A stretch of 64,000 nt of DNA from a virus, in the IMG/VR virus record IMGVR_UViG_3300002835_000075, positions 1 through 64,000 of that record. The stretch is one strand, 5' to 3'. The translations under genes were made by a program, and so were the position numbers. Shown in pieces: positions 48,474-57,746 of this stretch. The notes beneath the pieces are model-generated. The model made no database searches, had not been told where the DNA came from, and worked only from the letters and a program-made list of their open reading frames with translations. Within the stretch, counting starts at the first letter, position 1. The number at the start of each line of letters is the position of its first letter.

Positions 48474-50327
48474 ATGGGAAAAATTATTGGGATAGATTTA
48501 GGAACTACTAATTCTTGCGTGGCAGTAATGGAAGGTCGCGAACCTGTGGTAATCACAAACAGCGAAGGTAAAAGGACAACACCATCTGTTGTTGGATTTA
48601 TTAAAGATGGGGAAAGAAAGATTGGAGATCCTGCAAAACGTCAGGCCGTAACAAATCCAAATAAAACGATCTACTCAATTAAAAGATTTATGGGTAGTAA
48701 GTTTGAGGAAACTAAAAGTGAAATATCAAAAGTTCCTTATGAAATTATAAATGAAAATCAAACACCAAAAGTTAAAATTGATGATAGAAGTTTTTCTCCA
48801 CAAGAAATTTCAGCGGCAATTCTTCAAAAAATGAAACAAACCGCCGAAGACTACTTGGGTGAAAAGGTTACTGATGCTGTAATTACGGTTCCTGCTTACT
48901 TTAACGACGCACAAAGACAAGCGACAAAAGAGGCCGGTGAAATTGCAGGTCTAAATGTTAAAAGAATTATTAATGAACCAACGGCAGCGGCTTTGGCGTA
49001 TGGTTTGGATAAAATGTCAAGAGACATGAAAATTGTGGTATTTGACTGCGGTGGTGGAACACATGACGTATCTGTATTGGAACTTGGTGATGGTGTATTT
49101 GAAGTATTATCTACAGATGGTGATACTCATTTAGGTGGTGATGACTTCGATCAAGTGATTATTGATTTTTTAGCGTCTGAATTTAAACAAAATACAGGAA
49201 TTGACGCAACAAAAGATCCAATGGCTCTTCAAAGACTTAAAGAAGCCGGTGAAAAGGCCAAAATCGAATTATCTTCATCTCCACAAACAGAGGTTAATCT
49301 TCCATATTTATCGGCAGACTCATCAGGTCCTAAACACCTTGTTGTGACAATTACAAAATCAAAATTCGATCAACTAACAGAAGACTTGGTAAAAAGAACA
49401 ATTAAACCGTGTGAATCTGCTTTAAAAAATGCTGGTTTAAAACCAAGTGATATTGATGAGATTATTTTGGTGGGTGGATCAACACGAATTCCCGCCATTC
49501 AAGAGGCCGTTAAAAAATTCTTCGGTAAAGATCCGTCAAAAGGGGTGAATCCTGATGAAGTAGTTGCTTTAGGTGCTGCAATTCAAGGTGGTGTTTTGGG
49601 TGGTGATGTTACTGATGTATTATTATTAGATGTTACACCACTTTCTTTAGGTATTGAAACTATGGGGGGAGTATTCACCAAACTAATTAGTGCAAATACA
49701 ACAATCCCAACAAAAAAATCTGAAGTATTTTCAACCGCATCCGACAATCAACCTACAGTTGAAATTCATGTTCTTCAGGGTGAAAGATCAATGGCGAAGG
49801 ATAATAAAACAATTGGAAAGTTTAACTTGGATGGTATTCCACCGGCAAGAAGGGGAACTCCACAGATTGAGGTTATTTTTGATATTGATGCTAATGGTAT
49901 TATTAATGTTTCGGCCGTAGATAAGGCAACAAACAAACAACAATCAATCAGAATCGAATCGTCATCAGGTTTATCAAAAGAAGAAATTCAAAGAATGAAA
50001 GAAGAAGCCGAAATGAACGCTGAAGCCGACAAAAAATTAAAAGAAGATGCTGACACATTAAATTCTGCGGATTCATTAATTTTCCAAGTTGAAAAATCTT
50101 TAACAGATTTGGAAGATAAAATTACTGAAGATGAGAAACAAAACATAACTTCCAAAATTGATAAGTTAAAGGTTGCACATAGTAATAAAAATATAGATGA
50201 CGTGAAAAAATTTACAGATGAACTCAATTCTGAATTTCAATCAATTAGTCAAAAATTATACAGCATGTCAAATGAAACAAGTTCCGATGAAGAAGTGACA
50301 AATGTGGAGTTTGAGGAAGTAAAATAA
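48474..50327 (+). CDS. dnaK: DnaK (Hsp70) chaperone
   Basis: 617 residues from ATG 48474. ATPase domain: [65 protein letters not shown]. Substrate domain: [12 protein letters not shown]. The C-terminus ends VEFEEVK, like bacterial DnaK. Odd feature: the phosphate-2 loop reads [15 protein letters not shown] instead of the usual DLGGGTFDVSILE. Shorter than typical DnaK (about 635). No dnaJ or grpE seen in the window. It would fold virion or host proteins, probably with the host co-chaperones. Confidence 0.97.
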   Translation: MGKIIGIDLGTTNSCVAVMEGREPVVITNSEGKRTTPSVVGFIKDGERKIGDPAKRQAVTNPNKTIYSIKRFMGSKFEETKSEISKVPYEIINENQTPKVKIDDRSFSPQEISAAILQKMKQTAEDYLGEKVTDAVITVPAYFNDAQRQATKEAGEIAGLNVKRIINEPTAAALAYGLDKMSRDMKIVVFDCGGGTHDVSVLELGDGVFEVLSTDGDTHLGGDDFDQVIIDFLASEFKQNTGIDATKDPMALQRLKEAGEKAKIELSSSPQTEVNLPYLSADSSGPKHLVVTITKSKFDQLTEDLVKRTIKPCESALKNAGLKPSDIDEIILVGGSTRIPAIQEAVKKFFGKDPSKGVNPDEVVALGAAIQGGVLGGDVTDVLLLDVTPLSLGIETMGGVFTKLISANTTIPTKKSEVFSTASDNQPTVEIHVLQGERSMAKDNKTIGKFNLDGIPPARRGTPQIEVIFDIDANGIINVSAVDKATNKQQSIRIESSSGLSKEEIQRMKEEAEMNAEADKKLKEDADTLNSADSLIFQVEKSLTDLEDKITEDEKQNITSKIDKLKVAHSNKNIDDVKKFTDELNSEFQSISQKLYSMSNETSSDEEVTNVEFEEVK

Positions 50328-50344
50328 AAGTAATTTTTACCAAA

Positions 50345-50374
50345 ATCACCGAGAAATCGGTGATTTTTTTTTTT
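50345..50374 (+). terminator. Terminator of dnaK
   Basis: ATCACCGAGAAATCGGTGAT hairpin followed by T11. Confidence 0.9.
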
Positions 50375-50398
50375 AAGTATATTTATTAAATAAAAAGT

Positions 50399-50854
50399 AT
50401 GAAAAGAATTATAAAATTAACAGAATCAGATTTAGCTCGTATCGTAAGAAGAGTTATTAGTGAGCAACAAGCTTATACTATTATACCAATAACCATAGAC
50501 ATACCAGCGCAAAAAGACGAAGAGGGTGTTTTAAAAGCCATTCCAAATGCTAGATTAACATTTCAAATTATCAACCAAAAAGGGACAGATGGGAGTATGA
50601 CTGATGACCTTGACACAGTTTCGCAAGTTCATTGGGATAGTGGCACTGCAAAAGCAGTGTCAAAAAAAGATGATAAGGGAAACATTATTGGATCTTTTGT
50701 GCCTGATGAATCGGGATTAAAAGTATTATCAAGATTAGTTGGTAAAAAAGATATGACCGGTACTTCAGGTATTAAAGTAACAATACAACCACAAAATCGA
50801 CTCATTCCTGCACCAGCAACGGTTAGGTTTAAAGAGCGACCAATTCAAAAATAA
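50399..50854 (+). CDS. Leader-bearing phage protein
   Basis: 151 residues. Leader KRIIKLTESDLARIVRRVI then S-E-Q-Q, the consensus form. The body is beta-rich (YTIIPITIDIPAQKDEEGVLKAIPNARLTFQII ... ITVTIQPQNRL-like C-terminus), perhaps a small Ig-like fold. TATTTAT box at 50380. Confidence 0.78.
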   Translation: MKRIIKLTESDLARIVRRVISEQQAYTIIPITIDIPAQKDEEGVLKAIPNARLTFQIINQKGTDGSMTDDLDTVSQVHWDSGTAKAVSKKDDKGNIIGSFVPDESGLKVLSRLVGKKDMTGTSGIKVTIQPQNRLIPAPATVRFKERPIQK

Positions 50855-50875
50855 AACAAAAATCACAAATTATGA

Positions 50876-50902
50876 AATCCACCTCTTTGGTGGATTTTTT
50901 TT
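50876..50902 (+). terminator. Terminator
   Basis: AATCCACCTCTTTGGTGGATT hairpin followed by T7. Confidence 0.85.
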
Positions 50903-50917
50903 CGTATATTTATAGTT

Positions 50918-51226
50918 ATGAAAGCTTGGAAAAAATTTGCGGATAGTTTGGAATTGACAAAGGACTTAGAAGAAATTTATTTTGAAATGAGAAAAATTTT
51001 TCAAAGAGAAGGTTGGACACAAGAGGAGTTATATAGTCCGAGATACTTTCCACGAGATTTATTAAAATTACATTCTAAATTCGATCCTAAAGTATCTGAG
51101 ATTATACAAACAATTAGAGATTATGGTTTTGATGTTGATAAAAGTGAGGTTAATAAATATATTATAAATAAACTCAGTCATATAGATGACATAACCCCAT
51201 TAAAAGATTCAGATGGCGATAACTAG
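50918..51226 (+). CDS. Hypothetical helical protein
   Basis: 102 residues. KAWKKFADSLELTKDLEEIYFEMRKIFQREGWTQEELYS, helical with a C-terminal acidic tail. TATTTAT box 4 bases before ATG. Overlaps the KTSC gene by 14 bases, so the two are coupled. Confidence 0.7.
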   Translation: MKAWKKFADSLELTKDLEEIYFEMRKIFQREGWTQEELYSPRYFPRDLLKLHSKFDPKVSEIIQTIRDYGFDVDKSEVNKYIINKLSHIDDITPLKDSDGDN

Positions 51227-51458
51227 TGAAATTATAAGTGGGACTACAATTTTAAATGAAGTCCAATCCTCAAATATTGTTAGAACACAATACGATACAA
51301 TAACAAAAAAAATGATCGCAGAGTTTAAAAACGGTGCAAGATATGAGTATGTGGATATTCCACATGAAAAATATACTCAATTTAGAATGGCACAATCACA
51401 AGGAAATTACTTCAATTTAAACATTTCAAAGATACATAAATACACAAAACTAATCTGA
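51213..51458 (+). CDS. KTSC-domain protein
   Basis: 81 residues. SSNIVRTQYDTITKKMIAEFKNGARYEYVDIPHEKYTQFRMAQSQGNYFNLNISKIHKYTK follows the KTSC pattern (Ser-Ser near start, beta strands, GNYFNxxI, terminal aromatic). Such small domains are found in phages and in bacteria next to nucleic-acid proteins; biochemical role unknown. Confidence 0.85.
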   Translation: MAITSEIISGTTILNEVQSSNIVRTQYDTITKKMIAEFKNGARYEYVDIPHEKYTQFRMAQSQGNYFNLNISKIHKYTKLI

Positions 51459-51474
51459 TTGGGTATTTATATAT

Positions 51475-52209
51475 ATGGAATACAAAAACATTCTAAAGTC
51501 TTTCGAACAACAAGACGAGTTAAATCCCAAAATATGGAATAAAGAGAAAACTTTTTATTCTATGAAACCTGAGGTTAGAGAACGTTTATTAGAAATTGCA
51601 AATCAATTTTTAGATTTTATTGGTGTTGAAATTTTGGTGACAGATATTGTTTTAACAGGTTCTTTGGCAAACTACAACTGGTCAAAATATTCTGACTTTG
51701 ATATTCACATTATAGTAAATTATAATCAATTTCCCACTTCAAATGTGGAATTATATAAAGAGTTATTTAACTTGAAAAAAGTGTTATTTAACAATAATCA
51801 CGATATAACTCTTTTTGGTTATGAAACCGAACTTTATGTTGAGGGTGAGGAAGATGCCCATTTCTCTACTGGAGTCTATTCATTACTTTATGATGATTGG
51901 CAAAACAAACCTAAAAAAGAAGATGTCAAAATAGACAAACCTACCGTTGAAAGGAAGGCAAAACAATGGATGGAAATAATTGATAGTGTATTAGAAAACA
52001 TCAAAGATGAAGATGTGGATGTTGCCAAATCTTTAATTGAAAAATATAAAGAGAAGTTAAGGAAATTTAGAACGTGTGGACTTCAAAAAAACGGAGAATA
52101 TTCTTCGGAAAATTTGGTATTTAAAATATTGAGAAGAAATGGTTATTTAGAAAAACTACGAAACTCTTCTAACGAAATTTTAGATAAAAAACTATCAATG
52201 AAACAATAA
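51475..52209 (+). CDS. Nucleotidyltransferase-fold protein
   Basis: 244 residues. VLTGSLANYNWSKYSDFDIHIIV (residues 60-82) has the GS...DxD active-site motif of the Pol beta-type nucleotidyltransferase fold; the later GVYSLLYDDWQNKPK and helical C-terminus follow the pattern of phage NTases. Could transfer nucleotides to protein or tRNA; substrate unknown. TATTTAT box at 51464. Confidence 0.85.
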   Translation: MEYKNILKSFEQQDELNPKIWNKEKTFYSMKPEVRERLLEIANQFLDFIGVEILVTDIVLTGSLANYNWSKYSDFDIHIIVNYNQFPTSNVELYKELFNLKKVLFNNNHDITLFGYETELYVEGEEDAHFSTGVYSLLYDDWQNKPKKEDVKIDKPTVERKAKQWMEIIDSVLENIKDEDVDVAKSLIEKYKEKLRKFRTCGLQKNGEYSSENLVFKILRRNGYLEKLRNSSNEILDKKLSMKQ

Positions 52210-52285
52210 ATAGATCTAAATCAAAATAATTTAATATTTTGATATATTTATTAAGAAAAAATAATTTCTATTAAAATAAAAAAAC

Positions 52286-53725
52286 ATGGGAGGAATAAAA
52301 CCTATTGGAAGTGAAAGACTTGAGGGGATGGATAAACTTAGACGAATCATGGAAATTGCTCGTTATAAAGAAAATATCCCTCAACAAGTAAATGAAACTA
52401 AATCCACAGAATATAGTATCAACTTGGCTGACGGTAATGTTTATCGTATTGAAAAAGAAAGACAAGGTTATATAATCAAATTGGCGATTAATGAATCTGA
52501 GTCTGAATATATTGAACCTATGAAGGCAAGAAGATATTATAACGCATACTCACAAGCTCTTAAACGATTGAACTTGATGACCAAAGAAATCAACGTTCTA
52601 CACGAAAATGAAGAAGGAACCTCGCTAATTGGCGAGCAAAAAAAAAAGTTCGTTCTAAAGACTAAAAAAAAGAAAGAATCTGATGAAGGTGGGGACACTA
52701 CACCCCCTCCTCCACCTGCCGATATGGGAGCAACACCTCCTCCACCTGCCGATATGGGAGCAACACCTCCTCCACCGGCAGACATGGGTGCTGGAGCACC
52801 TCCACCGGCAGACATGGGTGCTGGAGCACCTCCTGAAATGGGTGGTGAAATGCCAACTGATATGGGTGGTGAAGAAAGTGGTGAAATGCCAACCGAAATG
52901 CCAACTGAAATGCCAACTGAAATAGAATCTGAAGAAGAAATTGATGTTGAGGAAAAACCAAAAGAAAAAAAAGTTTCAGATTTAAAACGAATTCAAATTT
53001 TGGTTGGAAAATTGGCACAAAAAATTAGATCCTACGAGGAAGAAAAGGATCTCTCAAACAAAGAAATCAAGTATATTATCAACTCTATATTATCGGCAAT
53101 TGATGTGGATGCCTTAGATGAAGATGACGTTGAGCAAATAATTTCTAAATTGGAAGGGTCAGAAGAAGAAGGTGAGGAAGAGGTTTCATTTGAAGAAGAA
53201 GATACTGAAGTTGAACCTGGCGTCTCTCCTGAACCACCACAAGAACCTGAAATGACCGAAGGTTACCCAAAATTTGTTGATGCGTTTAATGATTATATGG
53301 GTGGAGCCTTGGCTTCTGGTATGTCAAAAAAATTACAACACGAGGATATTTCAGAATTTGATGATGACGAATATGGTCGTGAAAGAAGAAAAGGAAGAAA
53401 ACATTATCCAAACGTCGATAGATTTGAACACGGAACATTTGCAGAATCAAAGGTGGATAAGTTATTATCGAAGTATTTTATATTTACTGAATCCGAAGTA
53501 AAAAATTATGGGTTAAAAAAAGAAAGAAAAACAAATGAGACTTACAAATTAAACAAACAAAATATTGTAAGATTATCTGAATCTACCGAACAATTAAATA
53601 CCGCATTAGATTATATTAGAGAAAACCCAAGAGTGAAACTTATGGGTCTATCAACAAAAGGTAATTTGATTTTTAAAGAAGGTATCAACGAAGTAAAAAT
53701 AACTAAATCGGGTAAATTGATATGA
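52286..53725 (+). CDS. Structural phage protein with Pro/Met-rich repeats
   Basis: 479 residues. Residues 1-110 are a mixed domain with MGGIKPIGSERLEGMDKLRRIMEIARYKENIPQQ (similar to the shared leader in its helical pattern). Residues about 135-200 are PPPPADMGAT-type repeats (30-bp units) and GEMPTDMGGE, then an acidic region and a helical C-terminal domain. It stands directly upstream of the terminase block and could be the head scaffold or neck partner. Stop overlaps the next start by 4 bases. Confidence 0.7.
   Translation: MGGIKPIGSERLEGMDKLRRIMEIARYKENIPQQVNETKSTEYSINLADGNVYRIEKERQGYIIKLAINESESEYIEPMKARRYYNAYSQALKRLNLMTKEINVLHENEEGTSLIGEQKKKFVLKTKKKKESDEGGDTTPPPPPADMGATPPPPADMGATPPPPADMGAGAPPPADMGAGAPPEMGGEMPTDMGGEESGEMPTEMPTEMPTEIESEEEIDVEEKPKEKKVSDLKRIQILVGKLAQKIRSYEEEKDLSNKEIKYIINSILSAIDVDALDEDDVEQIISKLEGSEEEGEEEVSFEEEDTEVEPGVSPEPPQEPEMTEGYPKFVDAFNDYMGGALASGMSKKLQHEDISEFDDDEYGRERRKGRKHYPNVDRFEHGTFAESKVDKLLSKYFIFTESEVKNYGLKKERKTNETYKLNKQNIVRLSESTEQLNTALDYIRENPRVKLMGLSTKGNLIFKEGINEVKITKSGKLI
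52709..52820 (+). repeat. Coding tandem repeats (PPPPADMGAT units)
   Basis: 30-bp units rich in CCTCCTCCACCTGCCGAT, about 3.5 copies, in frame. Confidence 0.8.
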
Positions 53726-54129
53726 ATTATTTAGTTTATATAAATGGACTTGGACCCAACTATAAGGGTGATAATATTTATGAATTTATATTTTCTGATA
53801 CGTTAGAAGTTTTTGGTGAAAATTGGGAATCAAAACCTGCTAATGGTTATCCATCACCTCCCGATTTAGAATATATTAAAAAAGTTGGAACCTTAATTAA
53901 TGAGAAAGTTGAGTTTGACTTGGTTCAAGACTCTGATGTATTTTCGGTGATCGATTCCATGGATGGAGTAATTGCATTAGGGTGGGAAAAAGAAGACAAC
54001 GAAAAAGATTTTTCAATAATTAAAAGATTGGTTTTTCATTTCGGAGAAAACGAAAATAGTGTTAAAGACAAACTATATGAAAGAGATATAGTATTACAAT
54101 TTGAAAAAGAAGTTGTTTATGAAAAATAA
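53722..54129 (+). CDS. Hypothetical phage protein
   Basis: 135 residues, alpha/beta (NYLVYINGLGPNYKGDNIYEFIF), with SIIKRLVFHFGENE near the end. ATG overlaps the stop of 52286, so translationally coupled. Its position in the late operon suggests a virion-assembly role. Unrecognised. Confidence 0.75.
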   Translation: MNYLVYINGLGPNYKGDNIYEFIFSDTLEVFGENWESKPANGYPSPPDLEYIKKVGTLINEKVEFDLVQDSDVFSVIDSMDGVIALGWEKEDNEKDFSIIKRLVFHFGENENSVKDKLYERDIVLQFEKEVVYEK

Positions 54130-54955
54130 TAAAAAAATTAATTTTCTTATTGAAAGTGGGGTGTCCAAAAACACCATTTCAAAAATGAATGAAAATCAAA
54201 TAAACCTTATGGTTGAAAGATTTAAAAAGTTAAAAAAACAGGAAAATAAAGAAGCGGTTGTCAAGACCACAATTCCTCCTGGTGAAAAAATTACTGCCGA
54301 TTTAGCAGACGTTCAAAAAACAGGTATTAGTGTTGATGGGACAAATATATCAATGCAAGGTGGTAAAGTTGTTATTAGAAAAGGTGGTGAAAAAACAGAA
54401 GAAATAACGGAAGGTGATGTTGATAATGTTTCGTCAGCAAACGCTCAAGGTGATGTTGAGTTACAAAAATATACAGGTCAAGAAGCCCCACATATGGCAA
54501 GTGATATGGCCCCCGATGGTATGGATGACGATTCAGATACTGATAGATCTGATATGGGTATGTCAGAATCTACATTAAACGAAAAGTTCGAATCTAAGGC
54601 TCAACAAGGTTTATTTTGGGCACGATGTAATAAGTGTTCTTCAAAAGATTGTAAGTGGTGTAAAATGGCAAAAGAATTTTCTGACTCAACGTCAAAAAAA
54701 CAATACAAGACCATGCCGGAAAAAAAACACCCCGAAAAAACGGTAAAATACAAAAAGAAAAAAACAAACGAGGAAACACAAAAATTTCTTGAAAATCAAA
54801 TATTAAAAATGTTGGAGGAAGAAAAAAGAAAACAAACGAAAAAAAAGAAATCTGAAAATATGATTTTAAAAAACCCAAAAAAAGTAACGATGTTTTCCGA
54901 CGAAGCCCCAATGCAATTACCATTAGGTAAAATGTTCTCTATTGGTTTTAAGTAA
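54119..54955 (+). CDS. Small terminase subunit candidate
   Basis: 278 residues from ATG 54119, overlapping the previous gene by 11 bases. Residues 1-35 (NNKKINFLIESGVSKNTISKMNENQINLMVERF) are helical and related to the leader pattern. A CNKCSSKDCKWC zinc knuckle lies near residues 164-175. The C-terminus is Lys-rich. Position directly before the large terminase (as gp16 before gp17 in T4) is the main reason for the call; no domain match seen. Confidence 0.45.
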   Translation: MKNNKKINFLIESGVSKNTISKMNENQINLMVERFKKLKKQENKEAVVKTTIPPGEKITADLADVQKTGISVDGTNISMQGGKVVIRKGGEKTEEITEGDVDNVSSANAQGDVELQKYTGQEAPHMASDMAPDGMDDDSDTDRSDMGMSESTLNEKFESKAQQGLFWARCNKCSSKDCKWCKMAKEFSDSTSKKQYKTMPEKKHPEKTVKYKKKKTNEETQKFLENQILKMLEEEKRKQTKKKKSENMILKNPKKVTMFSDEAPMQLPLGKMFSIGFK

Positions 54956-54993
54956 TCTTTACAACAAAAGTCCTGAAATGATATTTATATCAT

Positions 54994-56772
54994 ATGGGTT
55001 TAACTAAAGAACAAGTAATGATCGAATATGTGAAGTGTCTTCAAGATACCCCATATGCTCTTCGAACATACTTACAAACATACGACAATACGGTTTCTAA
55101 ATACGTTCCTTTGGAATTGTTTCCAGATCAAATTTCACTTCTAAAAGACTATGAGGATTACGAAGAAAATATTGCCTTGAAATATAGACAAGCTGGAGTT
55201 TCTACCGTAACCGCAGCTTGGATTTCAAAAAGATTGGTATTTGCCAAGAAAAATCAACCTGAAAAAATATTGATTATTGCCAACAAACTTGATACGTCAA
55301 TGGAAATGGCAAATAAAATTAGAGCATTTGTTGATCAATGGCCATCTTGGGTTGGCGCTGGTTTTGCTGCCGAAAAAAATTCACAAAGACATTACAAACT
55401 AACAAATGGGTCCGAAGTTAAGGCGGTTGCAACATCAAAAGATGCACTTCGTGGATTTACACCAACTATTCTTGTATTCGATGAGGCGGCGTTTATTGAG
55501 GCCGATAGTGATTTCTGGGCTGCCTGTATGGCGTCCTTATCTACGGGTGGTAAGGTAATCGTGGTTTCTACTCCTAACGGATACGACCCAATTTATTATG
55601 AAATATATGATCAGTCATTAAAGGGAATGAACAATTTCAAAATCTCTGAAATGTTTTGGTATAGAGACCCAAGATATGCAAAAGATCTTTATTTAGTTCC
55701 CACCGATGATTTGATACATTACCTTTTAAATAAAGAAGAATTTGATGATTCAAAAAATGTTTCTTTTGCACATGTCGATCCATATGAGAGAGATTATCAA
55801 GAATTACAAATGTTTTTTAATCAAGGATATAAACCATGTTCATCTTGGTATGAAAAAATGGTTAAAAAACTTAAATACGATAAAAGAAAAATTAATCAGG
55901 AGTTAAATTGTGAGTTTCTTGGGTCGGGAGATAATGTTTTTGATAACAAACAACTTGAAGATATTAAAAATAACTCGTTAATGGATGCCCCTTCTAAATT
56001 AATGGGTAACGCTTTATGGATATGGAAAGAACCGATAGAAGGTCATAAATACATTATGGGGGTCGACGTTTCTCGTGGGGATAGTGAAGACTTTTCATCA
56101 ATTCAAGTTATCGATTTTGATGAGAGAGAACAAGTTTTAGAATATGTTGGAAAAATACCTCCTGATACTTTGGCTGAGGTTGCTTATAAGTGGGGAATGA
56201 TGTATAACGCCTTTGTGGTTGTCGATATTACCGGAGGTATGGGTATAACAACGGTTAGAAAAATGCAAGAACTTGGATACAAAAGTTTATATGTTGATGG
56301 GATTGATCCGTTTAATGTGTGGGCGGTAAATAAAACTTCTGCAGAAAAAATTCCTGGCATAAACTTTAATAATAAACGAGTTCAAATAATTGCCGCTTTT
56401 GAGGAGTGGGTTAGACACAAATTTAAAATAAGAAGTATTCGTTTGTATAACGAGATGAATACTTTCGTATATATCAACGGAAGACCAGACCATCAAAAAG
56501 GACAGCATGATGACCTTATTATGGGTATATCTATGGCAATTTATATTGCAGAATCTTCCTTTTCTAAATTAGAAAAGGCGACTGAACAAGCAAAAATTAT
56601 GATCGATTCATGGGCAATTGTAAATAACGAATCAGTTAAAAAGGAAACACATTTTGACCCCATGATTCCAAATCAAAACTTTTTGAATGAAAGGTCATCA
56701 ATAAACAATAATGGTGCATCAAAGGACGACTATCAAAAATACGGATGGTTATTTGGTGGTATAATAAGATAA
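54994..56772 (+). CDS. Terminase large subunit (T4 gp17-like)
   Basis: 592 residues. ATPase half: [14 protein letters not shown] (Walker-A variant, about residues 63-76; T4 gp17 has SRQLGKT), [12 protein letters not shown] (Walker B, about 160-171), STPNGYDPI (coupling motif). Nuclease half: [19 protein letters not shown] (catalytic Asp pair), [25 protein letters not shown] (late Asp). Packages concatemeric DNA into the prohead with the portal. TATTTAT box ahead. Confidence 0.95.
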   Translation: MGLTKEQVMIEYVKCLQDTPYALRTYLQTYDNTVSKYVPLELFPDQISLLKDYEDYEENIALKYRQAGVSTVTAAWISKRLVFAKKNQPEKILIIANKLDTSMEMANKIRAFVDQWPSWVGAGFAAEKNSQRHYKLTNGSEVKAVATSKDALRGFTPTILVFDEAAFIEADSDFWAACMASLSTGGKVIVVSTPNGYDPIYYEIYDQSLKGMNNFKISEMFWYRDPRYAKDLYLVPTDDLIHYLLNKEEFDDSKNVSFAHVDPYERDYQELQMFFNQGYKPCSSWYEKMVKKLKYDKRKINQELNCEFLGSGDNVFDNKQLEDIKNNSLMDAPSKLMGNALWIWKEPIEGHKYIMGVDVSRGDSEDFSSIQVIDFDEREQVLEYVGKIPPDTLAEVAYKWGMMYNAFVVVDITGGMGITTVRKMQELGYKSLYVDGIDPFNVWAVNKTSAEKIPGINFNNKRVQIIAAFEEWVRHKFKIRSIRLYNEMNTFVYINGRPDHQKGQHDDLIMGISMAIYIAESSFSKLEKATEQAKIMIDSWAIVNNESVKKETHFDPMIPNQNFLNERSSINNNGASKDDYQKYGWLFGGIIR

Positions 56773-56776
56773 AAAA

Positions 56777-57697
56777 ATGGGATTAGATTTTAGAAAAACT
56801 TCAGGACGAATTGCTAATGGGTCAAAACTTGTTGTGCCAGGACAAATCACTACAGGACAAAAGGTATTTCAACCTACGTTTCAATACAAAAAATCTGCCC
56901 CAAGAGATATCGTTTTATTAGAACAAATATTACCATTTTTAACACCAGACCCAACTCCAACACCAACTATAACACCGACTAAAACCCCAACACCTACACC
57001 AAGTGTGACATCAACAATAACTCCTACCCCAACTATAACTCCAACAGTAACACCTTCAATCACACTAACTAGCACACCAACCCTTACACCAACACCAACT
57101 GTCACATTAACACCAACGAATTCACCGACCCTTACACCTACCCCGACCCTTACACCAACACCAACCGTTACATTAACACCAACAAATACACCAACCGTTA
57201 CACCAACTATTACACCAACAAATACAGTTACACCAACTATTACACCAACAAATACAGTCACACCAACAAATACAGTCACACCAACACCAAGCCCTATTGT
57301 AGGATATCTCAGTGTTCGAGTTGCCGCGGACTCATTTATTCCATCCACAGATGCGACTGTATGGTATGCAATATCTGCAACATATGACGGAACGCAACCA
57401 TTCCCACTTGGACAAACATGGTTACAGTTAGGCTTATCACAAACTTTACCTTTTTGTCCATCTAACACTTTATATGGAACAATAACGGTTCCTGTTGGTT
57501 CGTTTGTTTATGTCCAAGTAAGAGATAGTTCAGGAACTAATATATATTTGACAACAAATAACTTTACGAGTTCGAATCCATGTTTATTCCCATCGTTTAC
57601 TACACCTTATACAGACGGTTTTTCTATGGGAAGCCCAAGTTCGAGTAGTAAAACATATAAAATTTCAAATCCAATAACAACAACACCCGCACCATAA
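56777..57697 (+). CDS. Thr/Pro-repeat protein (TPTP) with small C-terminal domain
   Basis: 306 residues. N-terminal 55 residues: a short segment ([23 protein letters not shown]). Residues about 60-175 are low-complexity Thr/Pro repeats (TPTPT, TPTNT, TITPT units). The C-terminal 130 residues are a beta-rich globular domain ([24 protein letters not shown] ...). Located between terminase and portal, which suggests a head-decoration or fibre-like protein. 4 bases after terL. Confidence 0.75.
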   Translation: MGLDFRKTSGRIANGSKLVVPGQITTGQKVFQPTFQYKKSAPRDIVLLEQILPFLTPDPTPTPTITPTKTPTPTPSVTSTITPTPTITPTVTPSITLTSTPTLTPTPTVTLTPTNSPTLTPTPTLTPTPTVTLTPTNTPTVTPTITPTNTVTPTITPTNTVTPTNTVTPTPSPIVGYLSVRVAADSFIPSTDATVWYAISATYDGTQPFPLGQTWLQLGLSQTLPFCPSNTLYGTITVPVGSFVYVQVRDSSGTNIYLTTNNFTSSNPCLFPSFTTPYTDGFSMGSPSSSSKTYKISNPITTTPAP

Positions 57698-57746
57698 TTA
57701 TATAAAACACTATTGAAATATTTATATCTATAGTTAAATTATTAAT

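Noticed and set aside
48344-48556. N-terminal extension of the ClpC-like protein by 71 residues
   Set aside because: It would run across the dnaK leader and start in dnaK; composition is unlike Clp proteins.
56881-57468. Long minus-strand frame of 195 codons rich in Val/Gly
   Set aside because: It is the antisense shadow of the Thr/Pro-repeat gene at 56777; repeat composition keeps the opposite frame open.
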